64,000 bases of DNA from Planktothricoides raciborskii GIHE-MW2 (lineage in GTDB: Bacteria > Cyanobacteriota > Cyanobacteriia > Cyanobacteriales > Laspinemataceae). The stretch lies in contig NZ_CP159837.1 in assembly GCF_040564635.1 (NCBI RefSeq), positions 1,243,001-1,307,000 on the forward strand, written 5' to 3'. Shown piece after piece: positions 18,569-27,796 of this stretch. The stretch's first letter is position 1, and the number at the start of each line of letters is the position of its first letter. The notes beneath the pieces were generated by a model. It worked only from the letters and a program-made list of their open reading frames with translations. It was not told the DNA's origin and ran no database searches. The translations under genes were made by a program, and so were the position numbers.

Positions 18569-18600
18569 AGTCAATCTAAATTCCTAAATTTAGATTGACT
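18569..18600. repeat. 14-bp perfect inverted repeat after hflX
   Basis: AGTCAATCTAAATT and its exact complement are separated by 4 nt, 80 bp after the hflX stop. There is no T-run on the plus strand, so it is a weak terminator at best. The stretch 18489-19172 otherwise shows two overlapping weak frames (minus 18688-18963 from a TTG; plus 18899-19096) with no ribosome binding site and no family I recognise. I do not annotate them as genes. Confidence 0.6.
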
Positions 18601-19172
18601 AATTCCATCATCATTCATTTTGGCACTGTGCCAAAATTGCCTTTGAATTGCAGATAATTTACGCAAAACATCTTCTCTTTGGGTATATTATGTTAATTTA
18701 AAAAGCTTATCATTAGAGGCGATCGCCGCATTTTTGGCATCTTTAGGGGTGAAATCTTGATTGTTACTTACAGAACAATATTTCCGTATTCTCATCTCAA
18801 TGCTGAATAACCGATTGCAGCATAAGGAATGAGCCAGATACAAATCCGTGTAAATACTGAAACATGAAAAAAAAACGGCGGAAAGTCGAGATAAATCAGT
18901 GTTTTTACCAAAAATCTCTGGATCGCTCCCTGAATTCATTAAAGATTTGGTAAAGCTTGCCAATATTCCTAGCCAAAGAGGGAATTTAGTTTATAAACTG
19001 ATACTAGGGTTTGACTGCGGTGTAACCAAATGGATGCTTCAGAAGGTGAGCCCTAACTTTCTTAAGTTAAAATCAGGGAGAATGGGATGTATCTAAACCA
19101 AAGGATGATTCGGCAAACACGAGCAAGCAAGGGTTCACCAAGACAACATTTTGGTAGAAGAGGGGAAAGAGA

Positions 19173-19922
19173 ATGTTTAAACAAACAGTGAAATTAGGAA
19201 TTGGGGTAGCCGCTATATCTTCTGCTGGGCTAGGTTTCTTGATTGAAGCTCCCTCGGCAGCCGCCTTTGTGTTCAATGGCGCAACCATTGAGGATATTAG
19301 CGCTCAGGATGTGGGTAAGTCCTTTACGGTCAACTTTGATGGGAATGTCGGAGGGAAAAATGTTAATGATTTGACCTCTTGGGCAAAATTCACCCTGCAA
19401 TCATTTACCGGCACGGAGGCCATCTTCGGGATTCAGTTGGATAATACTTCAACTGGGAACATTACTTCTAGGACTAGCGCCCTAGGCTTTAATCTGGACG
19501 GAGCAGAGATCAAAAGCGCCAGCGTTACAGGTGGCGTTTTTGCCAACGCTCATACTAATGATTCTTTGCCCAATGGATTTGGGGGTATTGAAGCCTGTTT
19601 TATCAATAATAAAAATAACTGCAAAGGCGGTGGTGGCGAAGGCAATCAAGGTGGCGTTTCTACCGCCGATGGGGTGGCTGCATTCACCGCCAAAGTTCAG
19701 TTAACTAAGTCGGTGCAAAGCTTTGCCATGAGCAACTTTGGCGTGCGTTATCAAAGCATTAATGGTGGTGGGTTTAGTGGGGCCAGTGGGACTGGTAGAG
19801 GGACGCCGTATTATGAACCCCCCGCACCGAAAGCCATCCCCGAACCCAGTACAGTCACCGCACTTTTAGTGACTGGATTTGCTTTCCTTCAACAACGCCG
19901 AAGAAAGCAAGTAACTAAATAA
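19173..19922 (+). CDS. PEP-CTERM sorting domain secreted protein (cistern-like family)
   Basis: A 249-residue exported protein. It has a signal peptide with cleavage likely after APSAAA (about residue 30), a beta-rich middle opening with FNGATIEDISAQDVGKSFTV as in the cistern family of PEP-CTERM proteins, and a Gly-rich patch (GGGGEGNQGG). It ends in a PEP-CTERM tail: IPEPSTVTALLVTGFAFLQQ followed by RRRKQ. The tail is recognised by an exosortase (EpsH/XrtA family, not in the window). The start has a strong purine-rich ribosome binding site (GAGGGGAAAGAGA). An intrinsic terminator follows at 19990. Monocistronic. The function of the exported domain is unknown. Confidence 0.85.
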   Translation: MFKQTVKLGIGVAAISSAGLGFLIEAPSAAAFVFNGATIEDISAQDVGKSFTVNFDGNVGGKNVNDLTSWAKFTLQSFTGTEAIFGIQLDNTSTGNITSRTSALGFNLDGAEIKSASVTGGVFANAHTNDSLPNGFGGIEACFINNKNNCKGGGGEGNQGGVSTADGVAAFTAKVQLTKSVQSFAMSNFGVRYQSINGGGFSGASGTGRGTPYYEPPAPKAIPEPSTVTALLVTGFAFLQQRRRKQVTK

Positions 19923-19989
19923 AATTTAAGGCTAATCGGCATCCTCCTGATAGCTGGTATATGGTCTTGCGAAGTTAAATGCTTTTCTT

Positions 19990-20015
19990 CTCCCCAACTG
20001 GGGAGGGTTTTTTTT
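19990..20015 (+). terminator. Rho-independent terminator after PEP-CTERM gene
   Basis: CTCCCC-AACT-GGGGAG (19990-20005) followed by GG and eight T residues (20008-20015) is a standard intrinsic terminator, 68 bp after the stop of the PEP-CTERM gene. Confidence 0.9.
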
Positions 20016-20107
20016 CAACAGAGGCGATCGCCTCTTTTCTTTAGGCATAAAATACTATAGTAAAAGTTGATTAAGAAATATTACGAAACCAGAGATCGGG
20101 AGCAACT

Positions 20108-20362
20108 ATGCCGAAAGTGGAAATCTATACATGGAGCCGTTGTCCTTTCTGTATCCGAGCGAAAGGCTTGTTGACAAAAAAAGGTGTGGAGTTCACGGAA
20201 TATTGTATTGATGGGGATGAGGCGGCTCGCGATGCCATGTCCGTTCGCGCTAATGGTCGTCGTTCTGTGCCCCAGATATTTATTGGCGATCGCCATATTG
20301 GTGGTTGTGACGATCTTCATGCCCTGGAAAGTGCCGGTGAGTTAGATCCCTTGCTCCAGTAG
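20108..20362 (+). CDS. grxC: Glutaredoxin 3 (GrxC)
   Basis: The 84-residue protein is a dithiol glutaredoxin: active site CPFC at residues 13-16, the cis-proline segment RSVPQIFIGDRHIGG, and the glutathione-contacting GGCDDL. It reduces disulfides and glutathionylated proteins using glutathione. The next gene on the same strand is glutathione synthase, a pairing common in cyanobacteria. A terminator-like hairpin lies between them, so they may be only partly co-transcribed. GGGAGCAAC upstream of the ATG serves as ribosome binding site. Confidence 0.97.
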   Translation: MPKVEIYTWSRCPFCIRAKGLLTKKGVEFTEYCIDGDEAARDAMSVRANGRRSVPQIFIGDRHIGGCDDLHALESAGELDPLLQ

Positions 20363-20427
20363 GGAATTTTGGCGGCCTGGGTTCCCAGGAATCAAGAAAA
20401 GATGCCAAGAAAAATATTCAACTTCAC

Positions 20428-20460
20428 AGCGATCCTCTCGACCGGGCGGATCGCTTTTTT
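20428..20460 (+). terminator. Terminator-like hairpin between grxC and gshB
   Basis: AGCGATCC (20428-20435) pairs with GGATCGCT (20448-20455), followed by six T residues to 20460. It may end the grxC transcript or reduce read-through into gshB. Confidence 0.8.
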
Positions 20461-20520
20461 CGGTACGTTTGGGGGTTTAATGGATTACGGTGGCTAACGA
20501 ATTTAAAAAGAGAAGTCAAC

Positions 20521-21519
20521 GTGAAACTTGCGTTTATCATCGATCCAATCCACAAGCTCGATCCCACACACGATAGCAGCGTCGCCATGATGGAAGCGGC
20601 CCAAGAGCTTGGCCATGAAGTTTGGATTACGGAAATTAATCAGTTAAGTGTGTTCGCCTCTACAGCTTGGGCGAATTTGCAGCCAGTTCGTTTAACTCCC
20701 GTGCAACGGGTGGCAGGACGTTGGCAAAAAGTCGAATCTTGGTATGAAGTAGGCGATCGCCGTCTTTGCTGTCTGGAAGACATGGATGCGGTGTTCATGC
20801 GTACCGATCCCCCAGTCACCACGGCCTACCTTTATGCCACTTATATTCTCGACTATATCGACCCCCAGAAAACTCTGGTGCTGAATCATCCCGCTGGACT
20901 CCGCAATGCCAACGAGAAAATGTATGGCCTCCAGTTTACCAACGTCATCCCAGAGACCATTGTCAGTCAACATAAGTCAGAAATTCGGGCGTTTACCGAA
21001 AAACAAGGGATGGCAGTGCTCAAACCCATTGGGGGTAAAGCTGGAGAAGGGATTTTATTGCTGAAACCTGACGACCCGAATTTTAACTCCCTGATTGAAC
21101 TGAGTACCCAACAAGGGACTCTGCCAACGATCGTGCAAACTTATTTACCCGCTGCCCGAGAGGGGGATAAACGAATTATCCTGTTAAATGGCGAACCCAT
21201 TGGCGCGATTAATCGAGTCCCTAGTGGCAATGAATTTCGGGGCAATATGGCCGTGGGCGGTCGAGTGGTGAAAACGGAGATTACCGACCGAGAGCGGGAA
21301 ATTTGTTCGACTGTTGCCCCGAAATTAAGAAAAGATGGGTTATATTTTGTCGGCCTGGATGTGATTGGGGGTTATTTAACGGAAGTAAATGTCACCAGTC
21401 CCACGGGAATTCGGGAAGTTGATTTGTTTCACCCGGATTGCGTGCCTTTGGGTCAGCAAGTAATCCGGTGGGTGGAAGCACAAGTTAAAAATCTGCCGAA
21501 TTCATCCGCAAAGAAATAG
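20521..21519 (+). CDS. gshB: Glutathione synthetase
   Basis: The 332-residue ATP-grasp enzyme joins gamma-glutamylcysteine and glycine. Prokaryotic GshB marks are present: start VKLAFIIDPIHKLDPTHDSS (GTG codon, with AGAGAAG upstream), FMRTDPPVTTAYLYATYIL, NHPAGLRNANEKMYGLQF, the ATP-grasp segment VLKPIGGKAGEGI, and the glycine loop VTSPTGIREVD near the C-terminus. Length fits the family. Paired with grxC, it supplies the cofactor for glutaredoxin. Confidence 0.97.
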   Translation: MKLAFIIDPIHKLDPTHDSSVAMMEAAQELGHEVWITEINQLSVFASTAWANLQPVRLTPVQRVAGRWQKVESWYEVGDRRLCCLEDMDAVFMRTDPPVTTAYLYATYILDYIDPQKTLVLNHPAGLRNANEKMYGLQFTNVIPETIVSQHKSEIRAFTEKQGMAVLKPIGGKAGEGILLLKPDDPNFNSLIELSTQQGTLPTIVQTYLPAAREGDKRIILLNGEPIGAINRVPSGNEFRGNMAVGGRVVKTEITDREREICSTVAPKLRKDGLYFVGLDVIGGYLTEVNVTSPTGIREVDLFHPDCVPLGQQVIRWVEAQVKNLPNSSAKK

Positions 21520-21530
21520 TTTTTTATTAG

Positions 21531-21611
21531 CACTAATCTCTAAATAATGCGGTTATTTTTTGAGGGATCCGGATTAAATTTACTGCTGGTATATTATTTG
21601 AGAGATTAGTG
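21531..21611. repeat. Long inverted repeat between gshB and oxidoreductase
   Basis: CACTAATCTCTAAATAAT (21531-21548) is mirrored by ATTATTTGAGAGATTAGTG (21593-21611): near-perfect 18-bp arms with a 44-nt loop. It fills most of the 122-bp spacer. No T-run follows directly. It could be a processing or termination hairpin or a small repeat element. Confidence 0.65.
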
Positions 21612-21641
21612 ATGTTTTGAATAAGTTTAATTGAGAGATTT

Positions 21642-22805
21642 ATGACAGATTCAGGAATAAATGTGGCCGCTGATTATGCCAGTCAAACCGGGGAAAATAA
21701 GCCCCTGGGAGTCGCCATTGTGGGGACGGGTTTTGGGCAAAAAATTCATATTCCCGGATTCCAAGCCCATCCCGGAACGGAAATTGTAGCTGTTTATCAC
21801 CGGGATATTGAGAAGGCTAGTGAACTCGCTGATGCCTATAAAATTCCCAATGCCTGTGACGAAATAACTGAATTGGTGAATCTCCCAGAAGTGCTGGCGG
21901 TGAGTATTTCAACTCCGCCATTTTTGCACGATGAGATGGCAAAAATTGTGTTAGAATCCGGAAAGCATTTGTTATTAGAAAAACCCACTACTCTTTCTGC
22001 CCAAGAAGCGCGATCGCTGTATCATTTAGCCCAGACCAAAGGCGCGATCGCCACGATGGATTTTGAATTTCGCTTTGTCCCGGCATGGCAACGCTTTAAA
22101 GAATTATTGGACGAAGGATATTGTGGGGAAAAACGATTAATTAAAATAGACTGGTTAGCCTCTAGTCGGGCTGCTGCCGATCGCCCTTGGAACTGGTACT
22201 CCCAAAAAGACAAAGGGGGCGGGGCACTGGGGGCGATCGGTTCCCATGCCTTTGATTATATTAGCTGGTTATTTGGCCCAGTCAAGCGGTTATCTGGGCA
22301 TTTATCTACGAGTATTACGGAACGTCCGGATCCCGCTGACGGCGGTAAACTGAAACTGGTGGATGCGGATGATAGTTGTTTGTTGATGCTAGAACTGACT
22401 GATGGCACCCCGGTCAACGTTTGCCTAAGTTCTACCACTTATCAAGGACGGGGACATTTTGTGGAAGTTTATGGCGATCGCGGCACCTTAATCCTTGGCA
22501 GCAGCAACCAAAAAGACTATGTACATGGCTTTACCATTCAAGGCGCCCCAGCGGGGGAAGACCTGCGTCATATGGAAATTCCTGATCGCTTACAATTTCC
22601 GCAGACTTACAGCGATGGCAGACTAGCCCCATTTATCCGCGTCGTGGACAACTGGGTTCAAGGCATTCACAGGGGTCAGACCGTAGTCCCTTCCCTGAAA
22701 GAAGGAGTCTATTCTCAACTGTTAATGGATTTAACATTAGAATCTCACGCCACCGGCACTTGGGTCACAGTACCAAATTTCGAGCAATTTTTAGCCAATT
22801 CTTGA
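21642..22805 (+). CDS. Gfo/Idh/MocA family NAD(P)-dependent oxidoreductase
   Basis: A 387-residue oxidoreductase. The N-terminal Rossmann domain begins VAIVGTGFGQKIHIPGFQ and contains the family EKP motif in HLLLEKPTTLS (about residue 113). The C-terminal alpha/beta domain has WNWYSQKDKGGGALGAIGSHAFDY, with the DKGGGAL-GSH-D pattern typical of the sugar-dehydrogenase-like catalytic site. Substrate is likely a sugar or inositol-type polyol but cannot be assigned. The start is supported by GAGAG upstream of the ATG. Monocistronic, flanked by palindromes. Confidence 0.9.
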   Translation: MTDSGINVAADYASQTGENKPLGVAIVGTGFGQKIHIPGFQAHPGTEIVAVYHRDIEKASELADAYKIPNACDEITELVNLPEVLAVSISTPPFLHDEMAKIVLESGKHLLLEKPTTLSAQEARSLYHLAQTKGAIATMDFEFRFVPAWQRFKELLDEGYCGEKRLIKIDWLASSRAAADRPWNWYSQKDKGGGALGAIGSHAFDYISWLFGPVKRLSGHLSTSITERPDPADGGKLKLVDADDSCLLMLELTDGTPVNVCLSSTTYQGRGHFVEVYGDRGTLILGSSNQKDYVHGFTIQGAPAGEDLRHMEIPDRLQFPQTYSDGRLAPFIRVVDNWVQGIHRGQTVVPSLKEGVYSQLLMDLTLESHATGTWVTVPNFEQFLANS

Positions 22806-22898
22806 CCGCAACCTCGGTTAGGTTGCGGATGCCCGGATCCTGCGGTGAAGGGAATTCGTCTGAAAACAAATCAGTCAAGATTTTTCTGGATCCGGGCA
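22806..22898. repeat. Two intergenic hairpins after the oxidoreductase
   Basis: CCGCAACC...GGTTGCGG (22806-22828) is followed at once by TGCCCGGATCC (22830-22840), whose complement GGATCCGGGCA is at 22888-22898. The first may act as a transcript end. The second is a longer-range pairing over the 131-bp spacer. Confidence 0.6.
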
Positions 22899-22936
22899 CA
22901 GAAGTAAACAATCAGAAATAATGAGGGAGATCAACA

Positions 22937-23287
22937 ATGGCGACTTGGCGGTGTATTGAACGATGTGGGGCTTGTTGTAACTTGGATCCGAGCGATCGCC
23001 CCGACGTGGAAGACTATCTTTCTCCAGAAGACTGGCAACTGTATCTCAGCTTAGTCGGGGCTGATGGCTGGTGCATCCATTACGATCGCCTGACCCGTCG
23101 TTGTGGCATTTACGCGGATCGGCCTCGCTTTTGTCGAGTCCAAGCGGATGTATTTGCCGAACTCTATGACATTGAACCGGAAGAGTTAAATGATTTTGCC
23201 ATTACTTGTTGTCAAGAACAGATTTCTGCTGTGTATGGCGAACAAGCTTGGGAATTACAGCGGTTCAACCACGAAGTGGGAGTATAG
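22937..23287 (+). CDS. YkgJ family cysteine-cluster protein
   Basis: The 116-residue protein carries the CxxxCGACC cluster (CIERCGACCNLDPSDRP) at its N-terminus and further cysteines in WCIHYDRLTRRCGIYADRPRFCRV and in CCQEQ, the pattern of the UPF0153/YkgJ zinc- or iron-chelating domain. The family is widespread and its function is not settled. A strong ribosome binding site (GAGGGAG) lies before the ATG. It has no clear operon partner. Confidence 0.9.
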   Translation: MATWRCIERCGACCNLDPSDRPDVEDYLSPEDWQLYLSLVGADGWCIHYDRLTRRCGIYADRPRFCRVQADVFAELYDIEPEELNDFAITCCQEQISAVYGEQAWELQRFNHEVGV

Positions 23288-23465
23288 GTGGCGCTCGACC
23301 AGTGAAAATTTTCGTTAAAATTTTGATCGGGACTGACGCTTTTTCAAGCTGAGAAATCACCAATGGTAGCCAATTGTTGCCAAAGGAACTTCGGGAGGTG
23401 ATTCGGTCAGTCAGTCCTATGTGTCAAGATTCAAATCAGATGGCCTCAAGAAAGCGGAAATAAGA

Positions 23466-24302
23466 ATGCAATTGTTTCAAAGCAGTACCCTGCCAAAGGG
23501 TAGTAATTTATTAATTTCGTTGCTGGTGATATTGGGTTTGTGTACTGTCGCGCCGACCGCTAAAGGGCAGGCATTATTGCCACATACCCAGGAACTGGAT
23601 CAACAAGAGTTGGAAATTCAGGGAGTCAGACTGGCCCAACAAGCGGCTCAGTTAGCGCAGTTTCAGCAATATGACTTGGCTTTGGCTCGCGCAAAGTTAG
23701 CCACCCAGTTAGCGCCAAAGGAAGAAAGAACCTGGGAAGTTTTGGCAGGAGTGCTGTTTTCTCTAGGATCTAGCAACTTTCAACAGCAAAATTATCAGGG
23801 GGCGATCCAATACTTACAAGAAGGGTTGAAAATTAAACCGGATCTGCCGATCGCCCGCTTTGAATTGGGCAATACTTACTATAAGCTCAACAAGCTGCCA
23901 CAGGCGATCGCCGAATATGAAAAAGCGATGGCCGTCGATGAAACATTCTGGCCAGCTTTAAATAATATTGGCTTAATCGAATATGAACAAGGCAAAAAAC
24001 AAGCGGCATTAAATAGATGGCAGTCTGTGGTTGTCATTGACCCGAATGCCGCCGAACCCCAGTTAGCGATCGCCGTGGCGTTTTATATCCAAGGAAATAT
24101 CGAAGAAGCTTACGCGATCGCCGAAAAAGCCTTGCGTTTAGATGCCCGTTATGGCCAAATCGAATTTCTCCGAGAAAACCTGTGGGGAGATCGGTTGTTA
24201 GAAGATACCAAAAAATTCTTACAAACCCCTAGAATGCAGGCCACTTTAGCCCAAATCGAAAGTTCCGCACCCCCAGAACCCATACGATTACCAGGGCAAT
24301 AG
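23466..24302 (+). CDS. Exported TPR-repeat protein
   Basis: From the ATG at 23466 the protein is 278 residues. It has a hydrophobic signal segment (NLLISLLVILGLCTVAP) and then at least four tetratricopeptide repeats, clearest at YQGAIQYLQEGLKIKPD, PQAIAEYEKAMAVDE and KQAALNRWQSVVVIDPN. TPR arrays bind protein partners; location is the periplasm or a membrane surface. An in-frame GTG at 23421 would add 15 residues but its only Shine-Dalgarno-like sequence is too far away, so I prefer the ATG with GGAAA upstream. It converges with the receiver gene on a shared repeat-rich spacer. Confidence 0.8.
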   Translation: MQLFQSSTLPKGSNLLISLLVILGLCTVAPTAKGQALLPHTQELDQQELEIQGVRLAQQAAQLAQFQQYDLALARAKLATQLAPKEERTWEVLAGVLFSLGSSNFQQQNYQGAIQYLQEGLKIKPDLPIARFELGNTYYKLNKLPQAIAEYEKAMAVDETFWPALNNIGLIEYEQGKKQAALNRWQSVVVIDPNAAEPQLAIAVAFYIQGNIEEAYAIAEKALRLDARYGQIEFLRENLWGDRLLEDTKKFLQTPRMQATLAQIESSAPPEPIRLPGQ

Positions 24303-24309
24303 GAATTGA

Positions 24310-24384
24310 TTCGTTATTCGTTATTCGTTATTCGTTATTCTTTATTTGGCTAGGCGAATAACTTTTTAACGAATAACGAATAAC
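24310..24384. repeat. TTCGTTA tandem repeats with inverted copy
   Basis: Four direct copies of TTCGTTA (24310-24338) are mirrored by TAACGAATAACGAATAAC (24367-24384). The two arms can fold into a long AT-rich hairpin between the converging TPR and receiver genes. It is likely a bidirectional transcript end. Similar AATAACGAATAACC text appears near 63.15 kb. Confidence 0.65.
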
Positions 24385-24410
24385 TTGCTTAATTGCCGCT
24401 TAATTTTTGC

Positions 24411-24809
24411 TTAATTTTCGCCTAACATGGCTTTAATTTGCTTAACAAACTCTTCATGATCCACCACCGGCTTGGAAATGTAGCCATCAGCCCCACTCTG
24501 TTCCAGAAAGGCTTCCCTATCTCCGGCCATTGCGTGAGCCGTCACCAGAATAATCGGTAAGTTTTTGGTTTTCTCCTCGGATTTCAATATTTGGGTAATC
24601 TTAATCCCATCAACCGCTTTGCCATTGTAAACACTTCTGGCTAAAGAAACATCCATCAGAATCAGATCCGCTTCTCCAGCTTGGGCGATGTGCATCACTT
24701 CTTCCACATTTTCCGTGTGCTTGACATTTAAGCCCCCCCGTTTGGCCAGGATTTTAGAAAAAACCCGGGCATTGACGGGATCGTCCTCCACAATTAAAAC
24801 TGTTTTCAT
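24411..24809 (-). CDS. Single-domain response regulator (CheY-like receiver)
   Basis: From the preferred ATG the protein is 132 residues, just one receiver domain: acidic pair in VLIVEDDPVNARVF, phospho-acceptor Asp in LILMDVSLA, Thr/Ala switch in ILVTAHAMAGDRE, and conserved Lys in GYISKPVVD. With no output domain it probably acts as a phosphotransfer or docking partner for a histidine kinase not in this window. I chose ATG 24809 because AAGGAAAG stands at good spacing; an in-frame upstream ATG (24848) would add 13 residues. Confidence 0.9.
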   Translation of the reverse strand: MKTVLIVEDDPVNARVFSKILAKRGGLNVKHTENVEEVMHIAQAGEADLILMDVSLARSVYNGKAVDGIKITQILKSEEKTKNLPIILVTAHAMAGDREAFLEQSGADGYISKPVVDHEEFVKQIKAMLGEN

Positions 24810-25095
24810 ACCACTTTCCTTTTTGCTGTCTGATGCATTAATTGTCATAGTGTATCGAAGAGAAGGATTTGAGATTGCGATTAAATCCCGCCTTTCGGTT
24901 ACTATTCTAAGACTTATGCATCAGCCCTTTTCAGTGGACTGAGTAAATTCCCCCATCTAGTCGCCATATATCAGATTTAAATAAGACCGTCGGTTTCTGG
25001 TAAGGGGCGTAAGTCCTGTATTCGTATCCTACGAGTTTTAGGGCTTAAAATATTCCTTCGATGTCAGAAAGTTTATTGGTAATGAGAGGTTCCTC

Positions 25096-27720
25096 ATGGC
25101 AAAACAGTTGTCGATTCTGTCGAGTGGGCAGGTAATCTCGACTGCCTTGCATACAGAAATGCAGCAGTCTTATCTTGAATATGCCATGAGTGTGATTGTT
25201 GGCAGAGCATTGCCCGACGTGCGCGATGGCTTAAAACCCGTACACCGCCGGATTTTATACGCTATGCACGAGTTGGGTTTAACCCCAGATAGACCTTATC
25301 GCAAGTGTGCGCGTGTGGTCGGGGATGTGTTAGGCAAATATCATCCCCACGGCGATCAAGCGGTTTATGATGCTTTGGTGCGGATGGTACAGACTTTTTC
25401 CAGCCGCTATCCTTTACTTGCCGGTCATGGGAATTTTGGCTCGATCGATAACGATCCTCCTGCGGCAATGCGCTACACCGAAACCCGCTTGTCGGCGATC
25501 GGTCAGGAAGGACTGCTCGGAGACATTAGTGAGGCTACGGTGAACTTTGTTAGCAATTTTGATAATTCCCAACAAGAACCCGTGGTACTCCCGGCGAAAT
25601 TACCCGTGGTGTTGCTGAATGGTTGTTCGGGCATTGCGGTGGGAATGGCGACGAATATTCCTCCTCATAATCTCAACGAGGTGGTTGATGGTTTAATTGC
25701 CCTGATTGATTGTCCGACGTTATCAGACGAACAATTATTTAAGTTGATTCCCGGCCCGGATTTCCCCACGGGCGGTGAAATTGTTGATAACGAGGGGATT
25801 TATACCGCATATACCACTGGTCGGGGGACGATTCCGGTTCGGGGAATTACGGCCATTGAAGAAATCGAACGCAGTCGGGGACGCCATCGCCGCAATGCGA
25901 TTATTGTCACCGAGTTGCCGTTTCAAGTGAATAAGTCCGCTTGGATTGAGAAAATTGCCGATTTGGTGAATGAGGGTCGGATTTCGGGGGTGGCGGATAT
26001 CCGGGATGAGAGCGATCGCGATGGGATGCGGGTGGTAATTGAACTGAAGCGAGAAACCGATCCAGAAATCGTCCGGGAACAGCTTTATCAGCACACGGCA
26101 TTACAAAGCAATTTTGGGGCAATTTTACTGGTTTTGGTAAACGGGGAACCGAGACAGCTTACCCTGCGAGAAATTCTGCAAGAATTTTTAGGGTTTCGTG
26201 AAGAAACTCTGACAAAAGAGTATTCTCAAGAACTTAGAGAAACAGAAAATCGACTGCATATTCTCTCCGGGAGTTTACTGGCGCTAACGAATCTCGATCG
26301 CACCATCGCGATTTTACGGGATAGTCCTGATGGTACTCAGGCGAAAATGCGATTGCAAACGGAGTTGGATTTGAGCGATCGCCAAGCGGAGGCGATTTTA
26401 GCCATGCCCTTGCGTCGGCTGACCGGCTTGGAACGGCAAAAATTACAAGCCGAATTGGATCAACTGACCCAACGGCAACAAGAGTTGCAAAAGTTATTGA
26501 GCGATCGCCACGAACTGTTAAAGGCATTAAAGAAAGATTTACGCGCCCTCAAGCGTAAATACGGTGATGAGCGGCGGACGCGAATTATTGCCCCTAAAAA
26601 CGTCGGCCAAAAAATGGTGGCCGCGCAAATAAGCAGCGAAGGCACAAAAAGTCAAAATCTGACAACGGAGAAAAAATCTGCGGGAAAACAGGCTAAAACC
26701 ACAGCCGCAGCAGGGGCAGGACTAGCTCTAGATGTAGCATTTAAACCGGAAGATACGGTGGTAGAATTCACTTACCGGGGGTATGTGAAACGATTTTCTC
26801 CCCAAAATTTTGAACGGCCAAAACCAGATAATAGCGCCACCAAAGATATCGAAGTCATTGGCAAGGCGATCGATGATTTTAGCCGGCAAATTTATCTCAC
26901 TCGAACGGACAAAACCGTAGTTGTTTTTACTCGTACCGGCAAAGCTTATCCCTTAAATTTGCGTGACTTGCAATTAACCAACGGTCGCAGTTCAAAACCC
27001 ATAGAGGGGCGGGGCACTCCCCTGATTACTTTGTTGCCGAATTCAGTTCAAGGCGATCCGAATATTATTGCTACACAATTACTCCTTTCCGATCAAACAA
27101 ATGCCACTGATTTAGTTTTATTAACCAAGCGGGGCAGAATTAAGCGCATCTCTGTGGAACAAATTAGCAATTTAAGCAATCGCGGCTTAACCGTCGTCAA
27201 GCTGAAAGATGGGGATGAATTGTTATCGGTGAATTTGACTAAACCGGGAGAATTTGTGATTTTGGCCACTTCTGGGGGGCGGTTATTACGATTAGAAGTG
27301 AGTGACGACCATCTACCAATGATGAGTTATGGTACACAAGCCCAACAAGCTTTACGTTTAGGAAAACAGGAAAGTTTGGTCGGATTTGTCACCCTAAATG
27401 AGGCAGACAAATTTTTATTGTGTACCCAAGATGGCTGGGCTAAACGGATGAAAGTTAGCAGCCTCCGTTTGGCAAATCCCGGAGATATTGGCACTCAATC
27501 TTTACAGTTTAAAAATCAAACCGATACGGTGGTCGGCATTGTTCCTGCGGTGAAAACTGGTGAAGTTATTCTCGTGACCAGTCAAGATCGGTTGTTAAAT
27601 TTGCCGATGAATGCGGTGAAGTTATGGGAGAAAGATGGGTCAGGCGATCGCATTAAAATCTTGCAACCTCACGAACAAATTGTCTCGTTAAATTTATCGA
27701 TGGTTGTGGATGAATCTTGA
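25096..27720 (+). CDS. Type IIA DNA topoisomerase subunit A (GyrA/ParC family)
   Basis: An 874-residue DNA-cleaving subunit. The catalytic tyrosine is Tyr127 in [14 protein letters not shown], and the DNA-binding winged helix contains HPHGD. The C-terminal part (from about residue 550) shows the beta-pinwheel repeats ([53 protein letters not shown]). I do not see the canonical GyrA-box QRRGGKG; its place is taken by [15 protein letters not shown]. Cyanobacteria commonly have two A subunits, and this looks like the ParC-like paralogue, though the database name is often DNA gyrase subunit A. An Ala/Gly-rich linker (residues 530-550) joins the halves. No partner B subunit is nearby. Confidence 0.93.
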   Translation: MAKQLSILSSGQVISTALHTEMQQSYLEYAMSVIVGRALPDVRDGLKPVHRRILYAMHELGLTPDRPYRKCARVVGDVLGKYHPHGDQAVYDALVRMVQTFSSRYPLLAGHGNFGSIDNDPPAAMRYTETRLSAIGQEGLLGDISEATVNFVSNFDNSQQEPVVLPAKLPVVLLNGCSGIAVGMATNIPPHNLNEVVDGLIALIDCPTLSDEQLFKLIPGPDFPTGGEIVDNEGIYTAYTTGRGTIPVRGITAIEEIERSRGRHRRNAIIVTELPFQVNKSAWIEKIADLVNEGRISGVADIRDESDRDGMRVVIELKRETDPEIVREQLYQHTALQSNFGAILLVLVNGEPRQLTLREILQEFLGFREETLTKEYSQELRETENRLHILSGSLLALTNLDRTIAILRDSPDGTQAKMRLQTELDLSDRQAEAILAMPLRRLTGLERQKLQAELDQLTQRQQELQKLLSDRHELLKALKKDLRALKRKYGDERRTRIIAPKNVGQKMVAAQISSEGTKSQNLTTEKKSAGKQAKTTAAAGAGLALDVAFKPEDTVVEFTYRGYVKRFSPQNFERPKPDNSATKDIEVIGKAIDDFSRQIYLTRTDKTVVVFTRTGKAYPLNLRDLQLTNGRSSKPIEGRGTPLITLLPNSVQGDPNIIATQLLLSDQTNATDLVLLTKRGRIKRISVEQISNLSNRGLTVVKLKDGDELLSVNLTKPGEFVILATSGGRLLRLEVSDDHLPMMSYGTQAQQALRLGKQESLVGFVTLNEADKFLLCTQDGWAKRMKVSSLRLANPGDIGTQSLQFKNQTDTVVGIVPAVKTGEVILVTSQDRLLNLPMNAVKLWEKDGSGDRIKILQPHEQIVSLNLSMVVDES

Positions 27721-27796
27721 GGTATGAAACCGATAAAATTACGGAAATACAAGGGGGTTTAAACTCTTCCAGGGTTCAAAGACAGGGTAGGGGTTC

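Noticed and set aside
18688-19096. Two opposite overlapping small frames between hflX and the PEP-CTERM gene
   Set aside because: Neither has a convincing start or ribosome binding site and I recognise no family; the plus frame may be a worn fragment but evidence is too thin.
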